The notes: generated by a model not told the origin, from the letters alone. A stretch of DNA of 38,025 bases from Actinomycetota bacterium (GCA_030838475.1 JAUZFP010000031.1:1-38025), one strand, 5' to 3'. Positions 29,745-38,025 are shown, counted from the stretch's first letter. Numbers and translations: made by a program.

Positions 29745-31246
29745 CGAACCTCGTCCTTCGCAATCCAGTTAAGCGGGATGTCGATCGTGACTTCCGTTCC
29801 GCTGCCGACGAGTGTGTGCCAGTCGATGACGCCGCCGAGTTCACCTTGGATGAGGGTGCGGACGATCTGAGTTCCGAGACCGGCCCCCACCTGGCCCTCC
29901 GGCAGACCGACGCCGTTGTCGCGCACGCGAACGCGCAACTCCTTGTCGTTGCGCTTGGCGCTGATCGCGACCTCGCCATCGCGGCCCGCGAGTCCGTGCT
30001 CGACCGCGTTGGTGACCAGCTCCGTGAGGGCGAGCGCGAGTGGCGTCGCATACTCGCTCGGCAGCACGCCGAAGCTTCCCGTGAACTTCGGATGCACCGT
30101 TGTGTTGTGACTGGATGCCACCTCTGCGACCAACAGCAGCACCCGATCGAACACGGCATCGAAATCGACGTTCTGGCTGAGCCCCTCGCTGAGGGTGTCG
30201 TGCACGACGGCGATCGCGGCGACACGCCTCATCGCCTGGCCCAGCGCATCCCGGGCGACGTCGTTGTGCGTTCTGCGGGCCTGGATGCGAAGCAGGGACG
30301 CCACCGTCTGCAGGTTGTTTTTGACGCGATGGTGGATCTCGCGAATCGTCGCGTCCTTGGTAATGAGCTCCCGCTCCTGGTGGCGCATCTCCGTCACATC
30401 CCGGCAGAGGATGATGGCGCCGATGCGCTCCCCCTTGTTGCGGATGGGGATGGCCCGCAGCGACACGGTGACGCCCCTCGCCTCGATATCGGTGCGCCAC
30501 GGCGCGCGACCGGTGACCACGAGCGGCAGTGACTCATCCACGGCATAGTTGCGGTCGACGAGCAGCTCCGTGGTGACCTCGGCGAGGGACTCCCCCTCGA
30601 GCTCACCGGCGAAGCCCATCCGGTTGAAGGCCGAGAGCGCGTTCGGGCTGGCGAAGGTCGCTGTTCCGTCGATGTCGAGACGGATGAGACCGTCGGACGC
30701 CCGGGGAGCGCCACGGCGCGGACCGGCCGGCGCCCCAAGGTCGGGGAAGTCTCCGGTCGCGATCATCTCGAACAGGTCGTTCGCGCATTCGATGAAGGTG
30801 AGCTCCTGGCGTGACGGTGTGCGCGCCTCGCTCAGGTTGGTGTGGCGGGTGATGACCGCGATCGGGGCGTCCGTCGTCTCTTTTCCGCTCGGCGCGATCC
30901 GCCGCATGACCGGAACAGCCCGCACCCGTGTCGGCGTCTCCTCATACCAGGTCGGGGCCGTGGAGTCGATGATCCTCGTCGTCTCAAATGCCTCGGTGAC
31001 CTGCACGGCCCACTCCGGCTTTACGGTCTGGCCGACAAAGTCGCGATAGAAGAGTGTCGCCGAACCCGACGGCCGTGCGTGCGCTACGGCGACGAAACTG
31101 TCGTCCGCGCTCGGCACCCACAGCACGATGTCGGCAAAGGCAAGGTCGGCCAGCAGCTGCCAGTCCCCGACGAGGAGGTGCAGCCACTCGACATCCGCCT
31201 CGTCGGAGCGGCCCTGGGCGAGCACGAGGTCCGAGAGGGTTGACAC
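29741..31246 (-). CDS. pdtaS: Sensor histidine kinase PdtaS
   Basis: A 501-residue soluble kinase, the same length as the M. tuberculosis protein Rv3220c. Domains: GAF-like 1-160 (WQLLADLAFADIVLWVP), PAS about 180-290 (GLIRLDIDGTATFASPNALSAFNRMG), HisKA_2 dimer helices with REIHHRVKNNLQTVASLLR (His pair 305-306), and HATPase with ELVTNAVEHG (409-418), DNGVGLP (443-449) and GLGTQIV. Its known partner is the ANTAR-type regulator PdtaR, not in this window. In mycobacteria the pair controls copper/NO responses and antitermination. There is no membrane helix, so it is cytoplasmic. The start GTG 31246 has only a weak RBS. It faces whiB across the VOC-ArsR-AHSA1 operon. Confidence 0.95.
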   Translation of the reverse strand: MSTLSDLVLAQGRSDEADVEWLHLLVGDWQLLADLAFADIVLWVPSADDSFVAVAHARPSGSATLFYRDFVGQTVKPEWAVQVTEAFETTRIIDSTAPTWYEETPTRVRAVPVMRRIAPSGKETTDAPIAVITRHTNLSEARTPSRQELTFIECANDLFEMIATGDFPDLGAPAGPRRGAPRASDGLIRLDIDGTATFASPNALSAFNRMGFAGELEGESLAEVTTELLVDRNYAVDESLPLVVTGRAPWRTDIEARGVTVSLRAIPIRNKGERIGAIILCRDVTEMRHQERELITKDATIREIHHRVKNNLQTVASLLRIQARRTHNDVARDALGQAMRRVAAIAVVHDTLSEGLSQNVDFDAVFDRVLLLVAEVASSHNTTVHPKFTGSFGVLPSEYATPLALALTELVTNAVEHGLAGRDGEVAISAKRNDKELRVRVRDNGVGLPEGQVGAGLGTQIVRTLIQGELGGVIDWHTLVGSGTEVTIDIPLNWIAKDEVR

Positions 31247-31263
31247 CCGACAAGGCTAGCCGC

Positions 31264-31989
31264 TCAGTGGACGACGCAACTCGTCGTCACGGTGATCTCG
31301 AACACCTGGGGCGTGACGACGAGCGCCGGCGCGAGCTGGTGAACGGGGTTCGCGCTGTAACGAAATTCCTCGTGTTCGACCGTGTATCCCAGAGATTTCC
31401 AGTAACTCAGGATGCCTGCGATCGCGGCCTGCGTTGGCGGCGCCGTCATCCGCACCGGAACACTGTACCCGTGGCCGTCGTGCCCATTGGAGAGTTCGCA
31501 CACGAAGGTCCTCGCCGGGTCGCGTCGAATAATCTGCTCGTTGACCTGCGCCGCCGTCTCATCCTCGAACGACTTCGCCTTCGCGAGAAGGGTCGAGCTC
31601 GAAACGGACGTCTCCTCCGCGCTGGGTGCGTGGCCCAGGTCGATCTCGTAGATGAGCAGCGGAACGGCGTCGAACAGCATCGGCAGCGCGACAAGCAGGC
31701 TGAGCCCACCCGAGACGATGCCGCGGAAGGGCCCGCGCCGACCGCGATTGCGAGCGTTCACGATCAGCGAGTGCACCAGCACCACGATCGGGACCCCCAG
31801 TCCGATCGACGTGGTCATGAACGCGATCGGGATGTATGCCCGAAGGGGTAGTTCGTCAAACGTGTGATCGAAATTCGCATCGAAATGAAACCGCCAGGCG
31901 ACGATGACGACGGTCGGGGCAAGGACAGTGAAAACGGTGATGAGGATGCGCGTCCACCGAGAAGGCTCATGGGGCACGTAATGCGTCAC
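31264..31989 (-). CDS. Membrane protein of unknown function, 241 residues
   Basis: GTG 31989 with GGGGAG four bases upstream is preferred over TTG 32001. Three membrane helices occur near 15-35, 55-80 and 92-115 (IVSGGLSLLVALPMLFDAVPLLIYE). A 120-residue extracellular domain follows. It has a helix KAKSFEDETAAQVNEQIIRR, and a later part PTQAAIAGILSYWKSLGYTVEHEEFRY resembles a small ferredoxin-like fold. The end EITVTTSCVVH is hydrophobic. It lies 17 bases upstream of pdtaS on the same strand. No family recognised. Confidence 0.75.
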   Translation of the reverse strand: MTHYVPHEPSRWTRILITVFTVLAPTVVIVAWRFHFDANFDHTFDELPLRAYIPIAFMTTSIGLGVPIVVLVHSLIVNARNRGRRGPFRGIVSGGLSLLVALPMLFDAVPLLIYEIDLGHAPSAEETSVSSSTLLAKAKSFEDETAAQVNEQIIRRDPARTFVCELSNGHDGHGYSVPVRMTAPPTQAAIAGILSYWKSLGYTVEHEEFRYSANPVHQLAPALVVTPQVFEITVTTSCVVH

Positions 31990-32056
31990 AGCTCTCCCCA
32001 ATGGTGGGTAGTGGCGGGCGGGCCCAGCGTACTAGGCGGTCTACCCGGTCGAGGCG

Positions 32057-33292
32057 TTAGGCGCGCAGCGCTTTCAGAGTGCGCGCGCGAGCCTTACCCG
32101 CAGTGGCCCGCAGCAGACGAGTCTGCACCAGATCGCGTATCGCGACGCGGGCCGGTGACCTTGGTGCGGCATCCGCGAGCGTGCGTGCGCTCAGGATGGC
32201 CGCATCCAGCGCCTGCGCGTCGTAGGGGATCATCGCGGCCGACTCGATCCCGCCAAACCGGGACAGCGTCTGGGTGACCTGACCGATCGGGTTAAGCCCG
32301 ATCGCACTCGCACGAAGCTTGTTCATTACGACAATGACGCGACCCTCGGCAATCGTCTCGACCAGGTCGACATGGGCGCGAAGGAAACGCGACAGGCCGA
32401 CCGGGTCGGCGGCGCCCACGGCGATCACCCGATCGGCCTCGCGTAGCGCGGTGATACTCGCGGCATTGCGCCTCGGCGCGAACAGGTCACTCGAAATCTC
32501 CTCGTCGTGTTCGAGGCTGAATCCCGTGTCGACGACCGTGAAGTCCACCCACTGCCGACACTGCTGCAGGGTGGTCGCGACCCGCGGGGCGGATAACTCC
32601 GGCCAGCGACTCGGGCGCCCGATCCCGGTGAGGACCCAGAAGCTGGAGCGACCGGAGCCATAGCGCTGGCCGATCCGTTCCAGCTCAGCTCGAGTGAGGC
32701 CGTCGACGCCCGCAAGTCTGCAGGCGGCCGCGAAGCCGGGCGCCTCATCCAGCATGCCCAGGGCGGGTGCAATCGAGCCGCTGTAGGTGTCGACATCCGC
32801 GAGTGCGACGGAGTGTCCCGCGGCGGCCAGCTCGGCCGCGACATTGATCGCGACCGTCGTGCGACCCGGTGCGCCAGCCGGACCCCACACCGCGATGACC
32901 GTGCCGGATGTCGCGTCCTCCTGCCTCGGCGCGACCGGCTCGGCAGATCTGACCGGAATGACGGACAGTTCCTTCTCCAGATCGGGCCAGTCGGCATCCA
33001 GCTCGCCGGACTCAAGGAGCCCGAGCGAGCTCGCGTGCCGACGATCCATCTCGCTTCCGACGAGGGCGAGAATCCGCACCCCCGCGTCGTCGCAGACCGA
33101 CACCAGGTTCGAGGTCAGGTGTCTCTCTGTCGCCGCGACGATCGCGACATCCGGGCTCACCGCGTCGACGCGAGACGCCAGCTCATGCGCGGTCGAACAG
33201 CGGGCGACGATCTCGTGGCCGTGCCTGATCGCCTCGGCCGACAGGCGATCCTCGGCCTCCAGCGGAAGGGCGAACGCGATCCGCACGGTCAC
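32057..33292 (-). CDS. CpaE/MinD-like P-loop ATPase
   Basis: A 411-residue protein. The N-terminal 115 residues look like the receiver-type domain of CpaE proteins (IAFALPLEAEDRL, DVAIVAATERH). A MinD/ParA-like ATPase follows. The P-loop is WGPAGAPGRTTVAINVAAELA (about 136-156). It keeps the shape but has Arg144 where family members have the catalytic Lys, and the deviant KGG lysine is Pro-Ala. Walker A' is VALADVDTYSG, and VDFTVVDTGFSLE is the Walker B position. Start GTG 33292 overlaps the stop of the SAF-domain gene; the frame is open much further upstream, but without homology. It pairs with a CpaB-like SAF protein, as in Flp/Tad pilus loci, though no pilin or CpaF is in the window. Confidence 0.85.
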   Translation of the reverse strand: MTVRIAFALPLEAEDRLSAEAIRHGHEIVARCSTAHELASRVDAVSPDVAIVAATERHLTSNLVSVCDDAGVRILALVGSEMDRRHASSLGLLESGELDADWPDLEKELSVIPVRSAEPVAPRQEDATSGTVIAVWGPAGAPGRTTVAINVAAELAAAGHSVALADVDTYSGSIAPALGMLDEAPGFAAACRLAGVDGLTRAELERIGQRYGSGRSSFWVLTGIGRPSRWPELSAPRVATTLQQCRQWVDFTVVDTGFSLEHDEEISSDLFAPRRNAASITALREADRVIAVGAADPVGLSRFLRAHVDLVETIAEGRVIVVMNKLRASAIGLNPIGQVTQTLSRFGGIESAAMIPYDAQALDAAILSARTLADAAPRSPARVAIRDLVQTRLLRATAGKARARTLKALRA

Positions 33293-33987
33293 TGCCCCAG
33301 CGGCAGGTCGACCGGCAGGACGCTGAGGACGGCGCCGTTCGCGATCGCGTCGAGCACCGTCGCCGTGTCCGACTTCGGCATGAGGAGCTCGACCGAGGAC
33401 CCGTTGGACGCGACCAGGGTCTTCTGATCGACAAGGCGAACAACAATGGCCGACGACACCAGGACCGTCGGTGCCGCGTAGGAGCCGGGCGCGACGCTGC
33501 CGCCATCCTCGTCGGTCGCCGTCGCGGGCTCGGCCGACCAGAGGTCGACCCGGGATCCCGGAACAATCGAGGCGGCGAGCGCCCCATCCGCGGTCACGAC
33601 GACCGAGGTGAGGAGTCGACCGGCCTGGCTGCCGACGGCCGTATGCGGAATGAGTTCGCCGGCCGCGACCGACCTCGTCACGACCAGCCCAGCGCTGGGA
33701 ACGTCCGACGCCCGGAGGTACAGGCCGGCGGTGCGGCCCACCCGGACGCTGGTCGGTGTGAGATCGGAGGCGTGCACCCGCTGGCCCGGAGTGAGGGTCG
33801 ACCGCGCCGCCAGGACGTCGATAGATGCGTTCGCGGCGTTGACGAGCGCATCCACCCCGAGCACCGACACCACAACCAGGACGAGGCCGATCGCGAAGCG
33901 CGGATCGAACCAGAAGGAGCGGCGACGTTTCGGCGTCGCTCCTCGGTTCTGCGGCTCTCGATCCTCTGACTCTCGCGACGCTGCCAT
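33289..33987 (-). CDS. SAF-domain protein (CpaB/FlgA-like)
   Basis: A 232-residue protein. A basic, disordered N terminus (PQNRGATPKRRRSFWFDPR) leads to one membrane helix (FAIGLVLVVVSVLGVDALV, about 31-49). An SAF domain follows (DVLAARSTLTPGQRVHASDLTPTSVRVG, then VTRSVAAGELIP). The C-terminal part (VVVTADGALAASIVPGSRVDLWSA, then SSAIVVRLVDQK) is like the RcpC/CpaB domain. It therefore lies outside the membrane as a periplasm-facing protein. AGGAG precedes the ATG. It is coupled by GTGA overlap to the CpaE-like ATPase, and the two may act as a minimal Flp/Tad-related pair or have another envelope role. Confidence 0.87.
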   Translation of the reverse strand: MAASRESEDREPQNRGATPKRRRSFWFDPRFAIGLVLVVVSVLGVDALVNAANASIDVLAARSTLTPGQRVHASDLTPTSVRVGRTAGLYLRASDVPSAGLVVTRSVAAGELIPHTAVGSQAGRLLTSVVVTADGALAASIVPGSRVDLWSAEPATATDEDGGSVAPGSYAAPTVLVSSAIVVRLVDQKTLVASNGSSVELLMPKSDTATVLDAIANGAVLSVLPVDLPLGQ

Positions 33988-34052
33988 GTCTGCTTCTCCT
34001 CATCAGGCTGGGGTAACCCATGGTCACTTTCTTCGAGAATTCACAGGGAAAG

Positions 34053-34061
34053 TTATCCACA
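34053..34061 (+). promoter_or_regulatory. Perfect DnaA box nonamer
   Basis: TTATCCACA lies in the divergent region between the SAF-domain gene and the HTH gene, 41 bases before the HTH start. The preceding GGAAAG resembles the GAGAAAG before the copy at 23145. Confidence 0.55.
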
Positions 34062-34101
34062 GCCCGGTTTGGCGCTCGGCAGCGGTCGCATAATCGGACA
34101 C

Positions 34102-34386
34102 ATGAACGAGTCAGAATCCCCGACCTCACTCGGCCGCTTCCTCACCATTTCCGACACCGCGGACGTGCTCAACATCTCGGTCTCGCAGGCGTACGCCCTC
34201 GTTCGATCGGGCGAACTCCCCGCGATCAAGATCGGAGCGCATGGGCACTGGCGCATCGAACGCGCCGTACTCGAGTCCTACATCGAGGCCATGTACGAGG
34301 AAGCTCGTCGGCTCAGCCTCTGGAACCAGTCCGACTATGCGAACCTGCCCGAGCTGTCGATCGGGTCGCCGGCTCGCCGCCCCTGA
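34102..34386 (+). CDS. Excisionase-family helix-turn-helix protein
   Basis: A 94-residue protein with an HTH_17/excisionase domain: GRFLTISDTADVLNISVSQAYALVRSGELPAIKIGAHGHWRIERAVLESYIEAMYEEARR. The wing GHWRIER is the DNA-contact loop. There is no recombination gene nearby, so it is more likely a small transcription factor of the BldC type than a phage excisionase. A hydrophobic/polar tail (LSLWNQSDYANLPELSIGSPARRP) follows. ATG 34102 is the natural start. It converges on the 199-residue gene. Confidence 0.87.
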   Translation: MNESESPTSLGRFLTISDTADVLNISVSQAYALVRSGELPAIKIGAHGHWRIERAVLESYIEAMYEEARRLSLWNQSDYANLPELSIGSPARRP

Positions 34387-34402
34387 CTCGCTTTTCGGCG
34401 AC

Positions 34403-35002
34403 TTACAGTCGCACGAGGACGATCTGACCCAATCGCACGATCCGGTATTCGGTGACTGCGGATTCCCGGCGCGGCTCCCCGACCTCGTGCACCGCGAGGT
34501 CGACGTGGTCGCGGCCCACCCGATCGATGGTTCCGTGCGTGCGGCCATCCCGCATCCAGAGGTCGACGGCCTGCCGTCGGCGACACAGGTCGCGCAAGAC
34601 AAACTGAAGGCCGAGCCGAGCGGAAAGCGCGCCGGCGGATTCCTCGGCAACGCTCGCATCGAGGCTCTGGACAACCTGGCTCCGCGACAGGATCACTGCT
34701 TCGATCGCATCAAGGGCAACTATGCATTGCGGTCGCCGGCCGGACTCCTCGATCAGCTCGCCGGCCACCCAGTCACGGCCGAAGGTCGCCGGGGACACGG
34801 TGGCGCGCGAGCCGTCGGCGAGGACCAGTCGCAGGAGGCGATCATCCGACGCCGTGGCGGCGGCGAGCGCCCGCACCCGATCGCGGATGCCCAGCCGCGC
34901 CAACCGCAGGCGCTCCTCCTCGGCCTGCAGGTCGATCTCTTCCGCGGTCAGCTCCTGCTCGAGTTGGCTCTCCAGGTCGTCGAAGAGGTTGTCCCAGCGC
35001 AT
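34403..35002 (-). CDS. Conserved actinobacterial protein with possible Sm-like barrels, 199 residues
   Basis: An acidic coiled-coil start (MRWDNLFDDLESQLEQELTAEEIDLQAEEERLRLARLG) is followed by two beta-rich segments. The first is RLVLADGSRATVSPATFGRDWVAGELIEE. The second, WMRDGRTHGTIDRVGRDHVDLAVHE, ends YRIVRLGQIVLVRL. Both have the strand-turn-strand glycine pattern of SH3/Sm-like barrels. A helical linker lies between them. It is soluble. The function is unknown. The location beside the Rv3235-family gene and secA is typical of actinobacterial chromosomes. Confidence 0.8.
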   Translation of the reverse strand: MRWDNLFDDLESQLEQELTAEEIDLQAEEERLRLARLGIRDRVRALAAATASDDRLLRLVLADGSRATVSPATFGRDWVAGELIEESGRRPQCIVALDAIEAVILSRSQVVQSLDASVAEESAGALSARLGLQFVLRDLCRRRQAVDLWMRDGRTHGTIDRVGRDHVDLAVHEVGEPRRESAVTEYRIVRLGQIVLVRL

Positions 35003-35040
35003 GCGCCGACGCTACGGAGGACGGGCGAAACTCGACGAAT

Positions 35041-35049
35041 TTATCCACA
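35041..35049 (+). promoter_or_regulatory. Perfect DnaA box nonamer
   Basis: TTATCCACA lies in the divergent region between the 199-residue gene and the Rv3235-family gene. It is followed directly by the hairpin CCCCC-TCAC-GGGGG (35051-35064). A second G/C hairpin (CCCC-GTTT-GGGG, 35105-35116) and GTGATCAC (35096-35103) lie further on in the same 154-base gap. Confidence 0.55.
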
Positions 35050-35156
35050 GCCCCCTCACGGGGGCGTGGCCAAAACGCGCCCGCTCTGCTTTAGTGTGAT
35101 CACTCCCCGTTTGGGGGTATACCGACCGTTCGTAATCAGGGACTCTTGGAGTGCAT

Positions 35157-35612
35157 ATGACGTCTGCACCCGTACCAGAACCGGCGCCCGGGGGAGAGGG
35201 CCGTGATCGATCGCTTCGGCCCCGCTTCGACTCGGACGACTTCTTTGGAGCGCAACCCGCATCCACAGCCGCCCTCCCCGATCCCGCGCCACTCCTGGAG
35301 AACCTCACGCGGTGCGTGATCGAGGTGCTCGCCGGTGCCCGAGATCTGGAGCAGCTGGCGCGCTGGGTCAGCGACGATGTGTACCGCCACCTGCTGAAGC
35401 GGGTCGTCCTGTCGAGTCGCGCGCGTCAGGTGAAGGGGCAAAAGGCGACCAGGCCGTCTTTCGCCATTGGATCGACGAGCATCTGCGAACCGCGAGACGG
35501 GGTCGTCGAAGCCGTCGTCATCGTTCGCAACCGCGTTCGTACCCGAGCCGTCGCCATCCGCCTCGAAGGACTCGACTCCCGCTGGCGCGCCACCGCGATC
35601 AACGTGCTGTAG
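35157..35612 (+). CDS. Rv3235-family protein (DUF6459-like)
   Basis: A 151-residue protein. The N-terminal 45 residues are disordered and rich in Pro, Ala and charged residues (TSAPVPEPAPGGEGRDRS). The conserved part follows: LLENLTRCVIEVLAGARDLEQLARWVSDDVYRHLLKRVVLSSRARQVKG, then ICEPRDGVVEAVVIVRNRVRTRAVAIRLEGLDSRWRATAINVL. This matches the Rv3235 family, which lies near secA1 in many actinobacteria. Function is not known. ATG 35157 is chosen because GGAG lies five bases upstream. It converges on secA across the terminator-like inverted repeat. Confidence 0.87.
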   Translation: MTSAPVPEPAPGGEGRDRSLRPRFDSDDFFGAQPASTAALPDPAPLLENLTRCVIEVLAGARDLEQLARWVSDDVYRHLLKRVVLSSRARQVKGQKATRPSFAIGSTSICEPRDGVVEAVVIVRNRVRTRAVAIRLEGLDSRWRATAINVL

Positions 35613-35640
35613 AGCGGACCTAGCCCGATCAGTGCGGCAG

Positions 35641-35684
35641 TTTGTTGACCGCGCAGGGGTTACAGGGGCCGCGCGGTCAACAAA
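35641..35684. terminator. Perfect 14-bp inverted repeat between secA and the Rv3235-family gene
   Basis: TTTGTTGACCGCGC (35641-35654) and its exact complement GCGCGGTCAACAAA (35671-35684) flank a 16-base loop that holds two CAGGGG copies. It lies between two convergent stops and so suits a bidirectional terminator. The T/A-rich stem ends could serve as a short U-run in either direction, although no long T-tract follows. Confidence 0.75.
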
Positions 35685-35694
35685 GTGCAGCCGG

Positions 35695-38025
35695 CTAGTT
35701 CTTGCCGCGCTCCCGGGCGCGACGCTCCGCGCGGTTGACGGGCGGAGGAGCATTCGGGTCGATGCGCTGGCCGAAGGCACCGCGCTGCGGCTGTCCCTGT
35801 TGCGGCTGCTGAGGCTGCTGCCCTTGCTGTCCAGTTGCTGCCGCCTGCTCGGCCTGCTGCTGCTGCGCCTTCGCTGTCGCCGCGCGCTCGAGCTGGCCGC
35901 GCTGGTCGCGCACCTCGACTTCACCCTGGTTGTCCGCGTTCGGGGCCGAGTAGCTGAGCCGCTCCGCGGGAGCCCCGCTCTGCCCGAGTCCACGAGCCTC
36001 GACCGTAGGGATCGATGCGGTGGCATCACCACCGCTGACCTCGACCTCGAGGTTGAACAGGAAGCCGACCGACTCCTCGCGAATCGACCCCATCATCTGC
36101 TGGTACAGCGCAAAGCCCTCGCGCTGGTACTCGACCAGTGGGTCGCGCTGTGCCATCGCTCGCAGGCCGATGCCGTCCTTCAGGTAGTCCATCTCGTAGA
36201 GGTGGTCTCGCCAGCGGCGGTCGATGACCGACAGCACCACGCGACGCTCGAGCTCGCGCATCGCGGGCTCGCCAAGTTCCATGGTGCGGCGCTCATAGGC
36301 GAGCTTGGCGTCGGAGAGGATCTCGCTCGTCAGGAATGTCTCGGTGACGCGACCGCGGCTCCCCGCCTCGGACATCACCTCGTCGATCGTGATCGAGATC
36401 GGATACAGCGTGCGCAGCTCGGTCCAGAGCCCGTCGAAGTCCCACTCGTCGCTGTGACCCTCCGAGGTGTGGGACTCGAGCACGTCGCCGAGGACGTCCT
36501 CGAGGAAGTGGCCGATCCGGTCCTTGAGGTCGTCGCCCTCGAGGATGTGGCGGCGATCGCTGTAGATCGCCTCGCGCTGGCGGTTGAGGACGTCGTCGTA
36601 CTTCAGGACGTTCTTGCGGATCTCCGCGTTGCGCCCCTCGACCTGCGACTGCGCGCTGCGAATGGCACGGCTGACGACCTTCGACTCGATCGCGATGTCG
36701 TCCGGCACCCCGCTGCGCCCCATGAGCGCCTCGGCCGCGCCGCTGTTGAACAGTCGCATCAGATCATCCTGAAGCGACAGGTAGAAGCGGCTCTCGCCTG
36801 GGTCACCCTGGCGACCGGAGCGACCACGCAGCTGGTTGTCGATGCGCCGGGACTCGTGGCGCTCCGTGCCGAGTACGTACAGCCCGCCGACGTCCACGAC
36901 CTTCTCGGCCTCATCGGCGACGATGCGCTTGACGTGGTCAAACACCCGGTCCCATTCGGCCTCGTACTCGTCCGGGGTATCAATCGGGCTGTAGCCGCGC
37001 GAGTTCATCTCCGCGACGGCGAGGAACTCGGCGTTGCCGCCGAGCATCACGTCGGTGCCACGTCCCGCCATGTTGGTGGCGACCGTGACCGCTCCGACTC
37101 GACCGGCCTGGGCGATGATGGATGCCTCGCGAGCATGGTTCTTGGCGTTCAGCACCTCGTGCTTGACGTCGCGCTTGGCCAGCATCTTCGAAAGGTATTC
37201 GCTCTTCTCGACGCTGGTCGTTCCGACGAGCACCGGCTGGCCGACGCGGTGGCGCTCGACGATGTCCTCGACGACCTGGTTGAACTTGGACTCCTCGTTC
37301 TTGTAGACGAGATCGGGCTGGTCCTTGCGAATCATGGGCTTGTTGGTCGGGATCGGAACGACGCCGAGCTTGTAGGTCGACATGAACTCCGCCGCCTCCG
37401 TCTCGGCCGTTCCGGTCATCCCGGCCAGCTTCGCGTAGAGGCGGAAGTAGTTCTGCAGCGTAACGGTCGCGAGGGTCTGGTTCTCCGCCTTGACCTCGAC
37501 GTGCTCCTTGGCCTCGATGGCCTGGTGGATGCCCTCGTTGTAGCGACGGCCGACCAGGATGCGACCGGTGTGCTCGTCGACGATGAGTACCTCGCCGTTC
37601 ATGACGACGTAGTCCTTGTCGCGCTTGAACAGGGCGGCGGCCCGGATCGAGTTGTTGAGGAACGAGATGAGCGGCGTGTTCGCCGATTCGTACAAGTTGT
37701 CGATGCCGAGATAGTCCTCGACCTTGGTGATGCCGGGCTCGAGGACGCCGACCGTGCGCTTCTTCTCGTCGACCTCGTAGTCGACCTCGGGCACGAGCTT
37801 GGTCGCCAGATTGGCGAACTCGGTGAACCAGCGGTTCGCTTCGCCGGATGCCGGCCCCGAGATGATGAGGGGGGTGCGAGCCTCGTCGATGAGAATCGAG
37901 TCGACCTCGTCAACGATCGCGAAGTAGTGGGCGCGCTGCACCATGTCGCTCGCCTGCCACGCCATGTTGTCGCGGAGGTAGTCGAAACCGAACTCGTTGT
38001 TCGTGCCGTACGTGACGTCGCACAG
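35695..38025 (-). CDS. secA: Preprotein translocase ATPase SecA (5' end beyond the right edge)
   Basis: The C-terminal 776 residues of SecA are present and run off the right edge; they begin [20 protein letters not shown]. SecA uses ATP to push unfolded preproteins through SecYEG. Visible parts: [20 protein letters not shown] (DEAD-type Walker B), the preprotein cross-linking region, [64 protein letters not shown], and the helical scaffold domain. The last 70 residues are Gln-rich ([20 protein letters not shown]) and end basic ([14 protein letters not shown]). There is no CxCxxxxxxCH zinc motif, as in actinobacterial SecA1. Confidence 0.97.
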   Translation of the reverse strand: MCDVTYGTNNEFGFDYLRDNMAWQASDMVQRAHYFAIVDEVDSILIDEARTPLIISGPASGEANRWFTEFANLATKLVPEVDYEVDEKKRTVGVLEPGITKVEDYLGIDNLYESANTPLISFLNNSIRAAALFKRDKDYVVMNGEVLIVDEHTGRILVGRRYNEGIHQAIEAKEHVEVKAENQTLATVTLQNYFRLYAKLAGMTGTAETEAAEFMSTYKLGVVPIPTNKPMIRKDQPDLVYKNEESKFNQVVEDIVERHRVGQPVLVGTTSVEKSEYLSKMLAKRDVKHEVLNAKNHAREASIIAQAGRVGAVTVATNMAGRGTDVMLGGNAEFLAVAEMNSRGYSPIDTPDEYEAEWDRVFDHVKRIVADEAEKVVDVGGLYVLGTERHESRRIDNQLRGRSGRQGDPGESRFYLSLQDDLMRLFNSGAAEALMGRSGVPDDIAIESKVVSRAIRSAQSQVEGRNAEIRKNVLKYDDVLNRQREAIYSDRRHILEGDDLKDRIGHFLEDVLGDVLESHTSEGHSDEWDFDGLWTELRTLYPISITIDEVMSEAGSRGRVTETFLTSEILSDAKLAYERRTMELGEPAMRELERRVVLSVIDRRWRDHLYEMDYLKDGIGLRAMAQRDPLVEYQREGFALYQQMMGSIREESVGFLFNLEVEVSGGDATASIPTVEARGLGQSGAPAERLSYSAPNADNQGEVEVRDQRGQLERAATAKAQQQQAEQAAATGQQGQQPQQPQQGQPQRGAFGQRIDPNAPPPVNRAERRARERGKN

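Noticed and set aside
33293-34129. A 279-residue extension of the CpaE-like ATPase
   Set aside because: It overlaps the whole SAF-domain gene in another frame and is Arg/Gly-rich shadow sequence; the GTG at 33292 overlaps the SAF stop as expected in an operon.
34102-34386. Phage excisionase
   Set aside because: The domain is excisionase-like, but no integrase or other phage gene is near and the flanking genes are actinobacterial core genes.

Overview
The window looks like chromosomal DNA of a high-GC actinobacterium, most likely of the Microbacteriaceae. The basis is strong GC bias in third codon positions, frequent GTG starts and stop/start overlaps, a WhiB regulator, a PdtaS-type kinase next to it, an actinobacterial SecA without a zinc tail, and a Septum_form lipoprotein. 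I see no rRNA, CRISPR array, transposase, integrase or prophage. One tRNA (Lys, anticodon CUU) is present. Gene density is high and no gene-free stretch exceeds 300 bases.

Left part (1-11.3 kb): the 5' end of ilvD, running off the left edge; a 39-residue membrane peptide gene divergent from a LysR regulator; an 87-bp inverted-repeat element that supplies the stop codon of lysR; otsA-otsB (trehalose synthesis); a TIM-barrel sugar isomerase; and a self-regulated efflux operon. That operon reads TetR, then an MMPL (RND) transporter with an extra C-terminal domain resembling a dead ABC ATPase, then a YhgE/Pip membrane protein. Two near-identical palindromic operators sit directly before tetR. An ArsB/NhaD-type permease lies upstream.

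Middle part (11.3-20 kb): a YdeI-like protein and three small or medium membrane proteins, then a catabolic locus. Its minus-strand operon is glutamine-synthetase-like enzyme, class I amidotransferase, aldehyde dehydrogenase, SDR dehydrogenase and FadR-type regulator. Divergent from it is an ethanolamine-permease-family APC transporter. Together they fit uptake of ethanolamine, gamma-glutamylation, oxidation of alcohol to aldehyde to acid, and release of glutamate (a GlnA4-like route), rather than the cobalamin-dependent EutBC route or the PuuB-dependent putrescine route.

Next (20-28 kb): an operon of a small secreted protein, a small ABC ATPase, its membrane partner and an SDR enzyme; then an acyltransferase-3 protein, a Septum_form lipoprotein, an endonuclease/exonuclease/phosphatase protein, a DUF6220-like membrane protein, a cupin, tRNA-Lys and a bcp peroxiredoxin.

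Right part (28-38 kb): an actinobacterial core block with whiB (WhiB1-like), pdtaS, a SAF-domain protein plus CpaE/MinD-like ATPase, an excisionase-type HTH protein, a conserved 199-residue protein, an Rv3235-family protein and secA (5' end beyond the right edge). A three-gene VOC-ArsR-AHSA1 operon lies between whiB and pdtaS. Its promoter spacer is almost entirely filled by a perfect palindrome, the likely ArsR operator. Three perfect DnaA-box nonamers lie in intergenic regions at 23145, 34053 and 35041.
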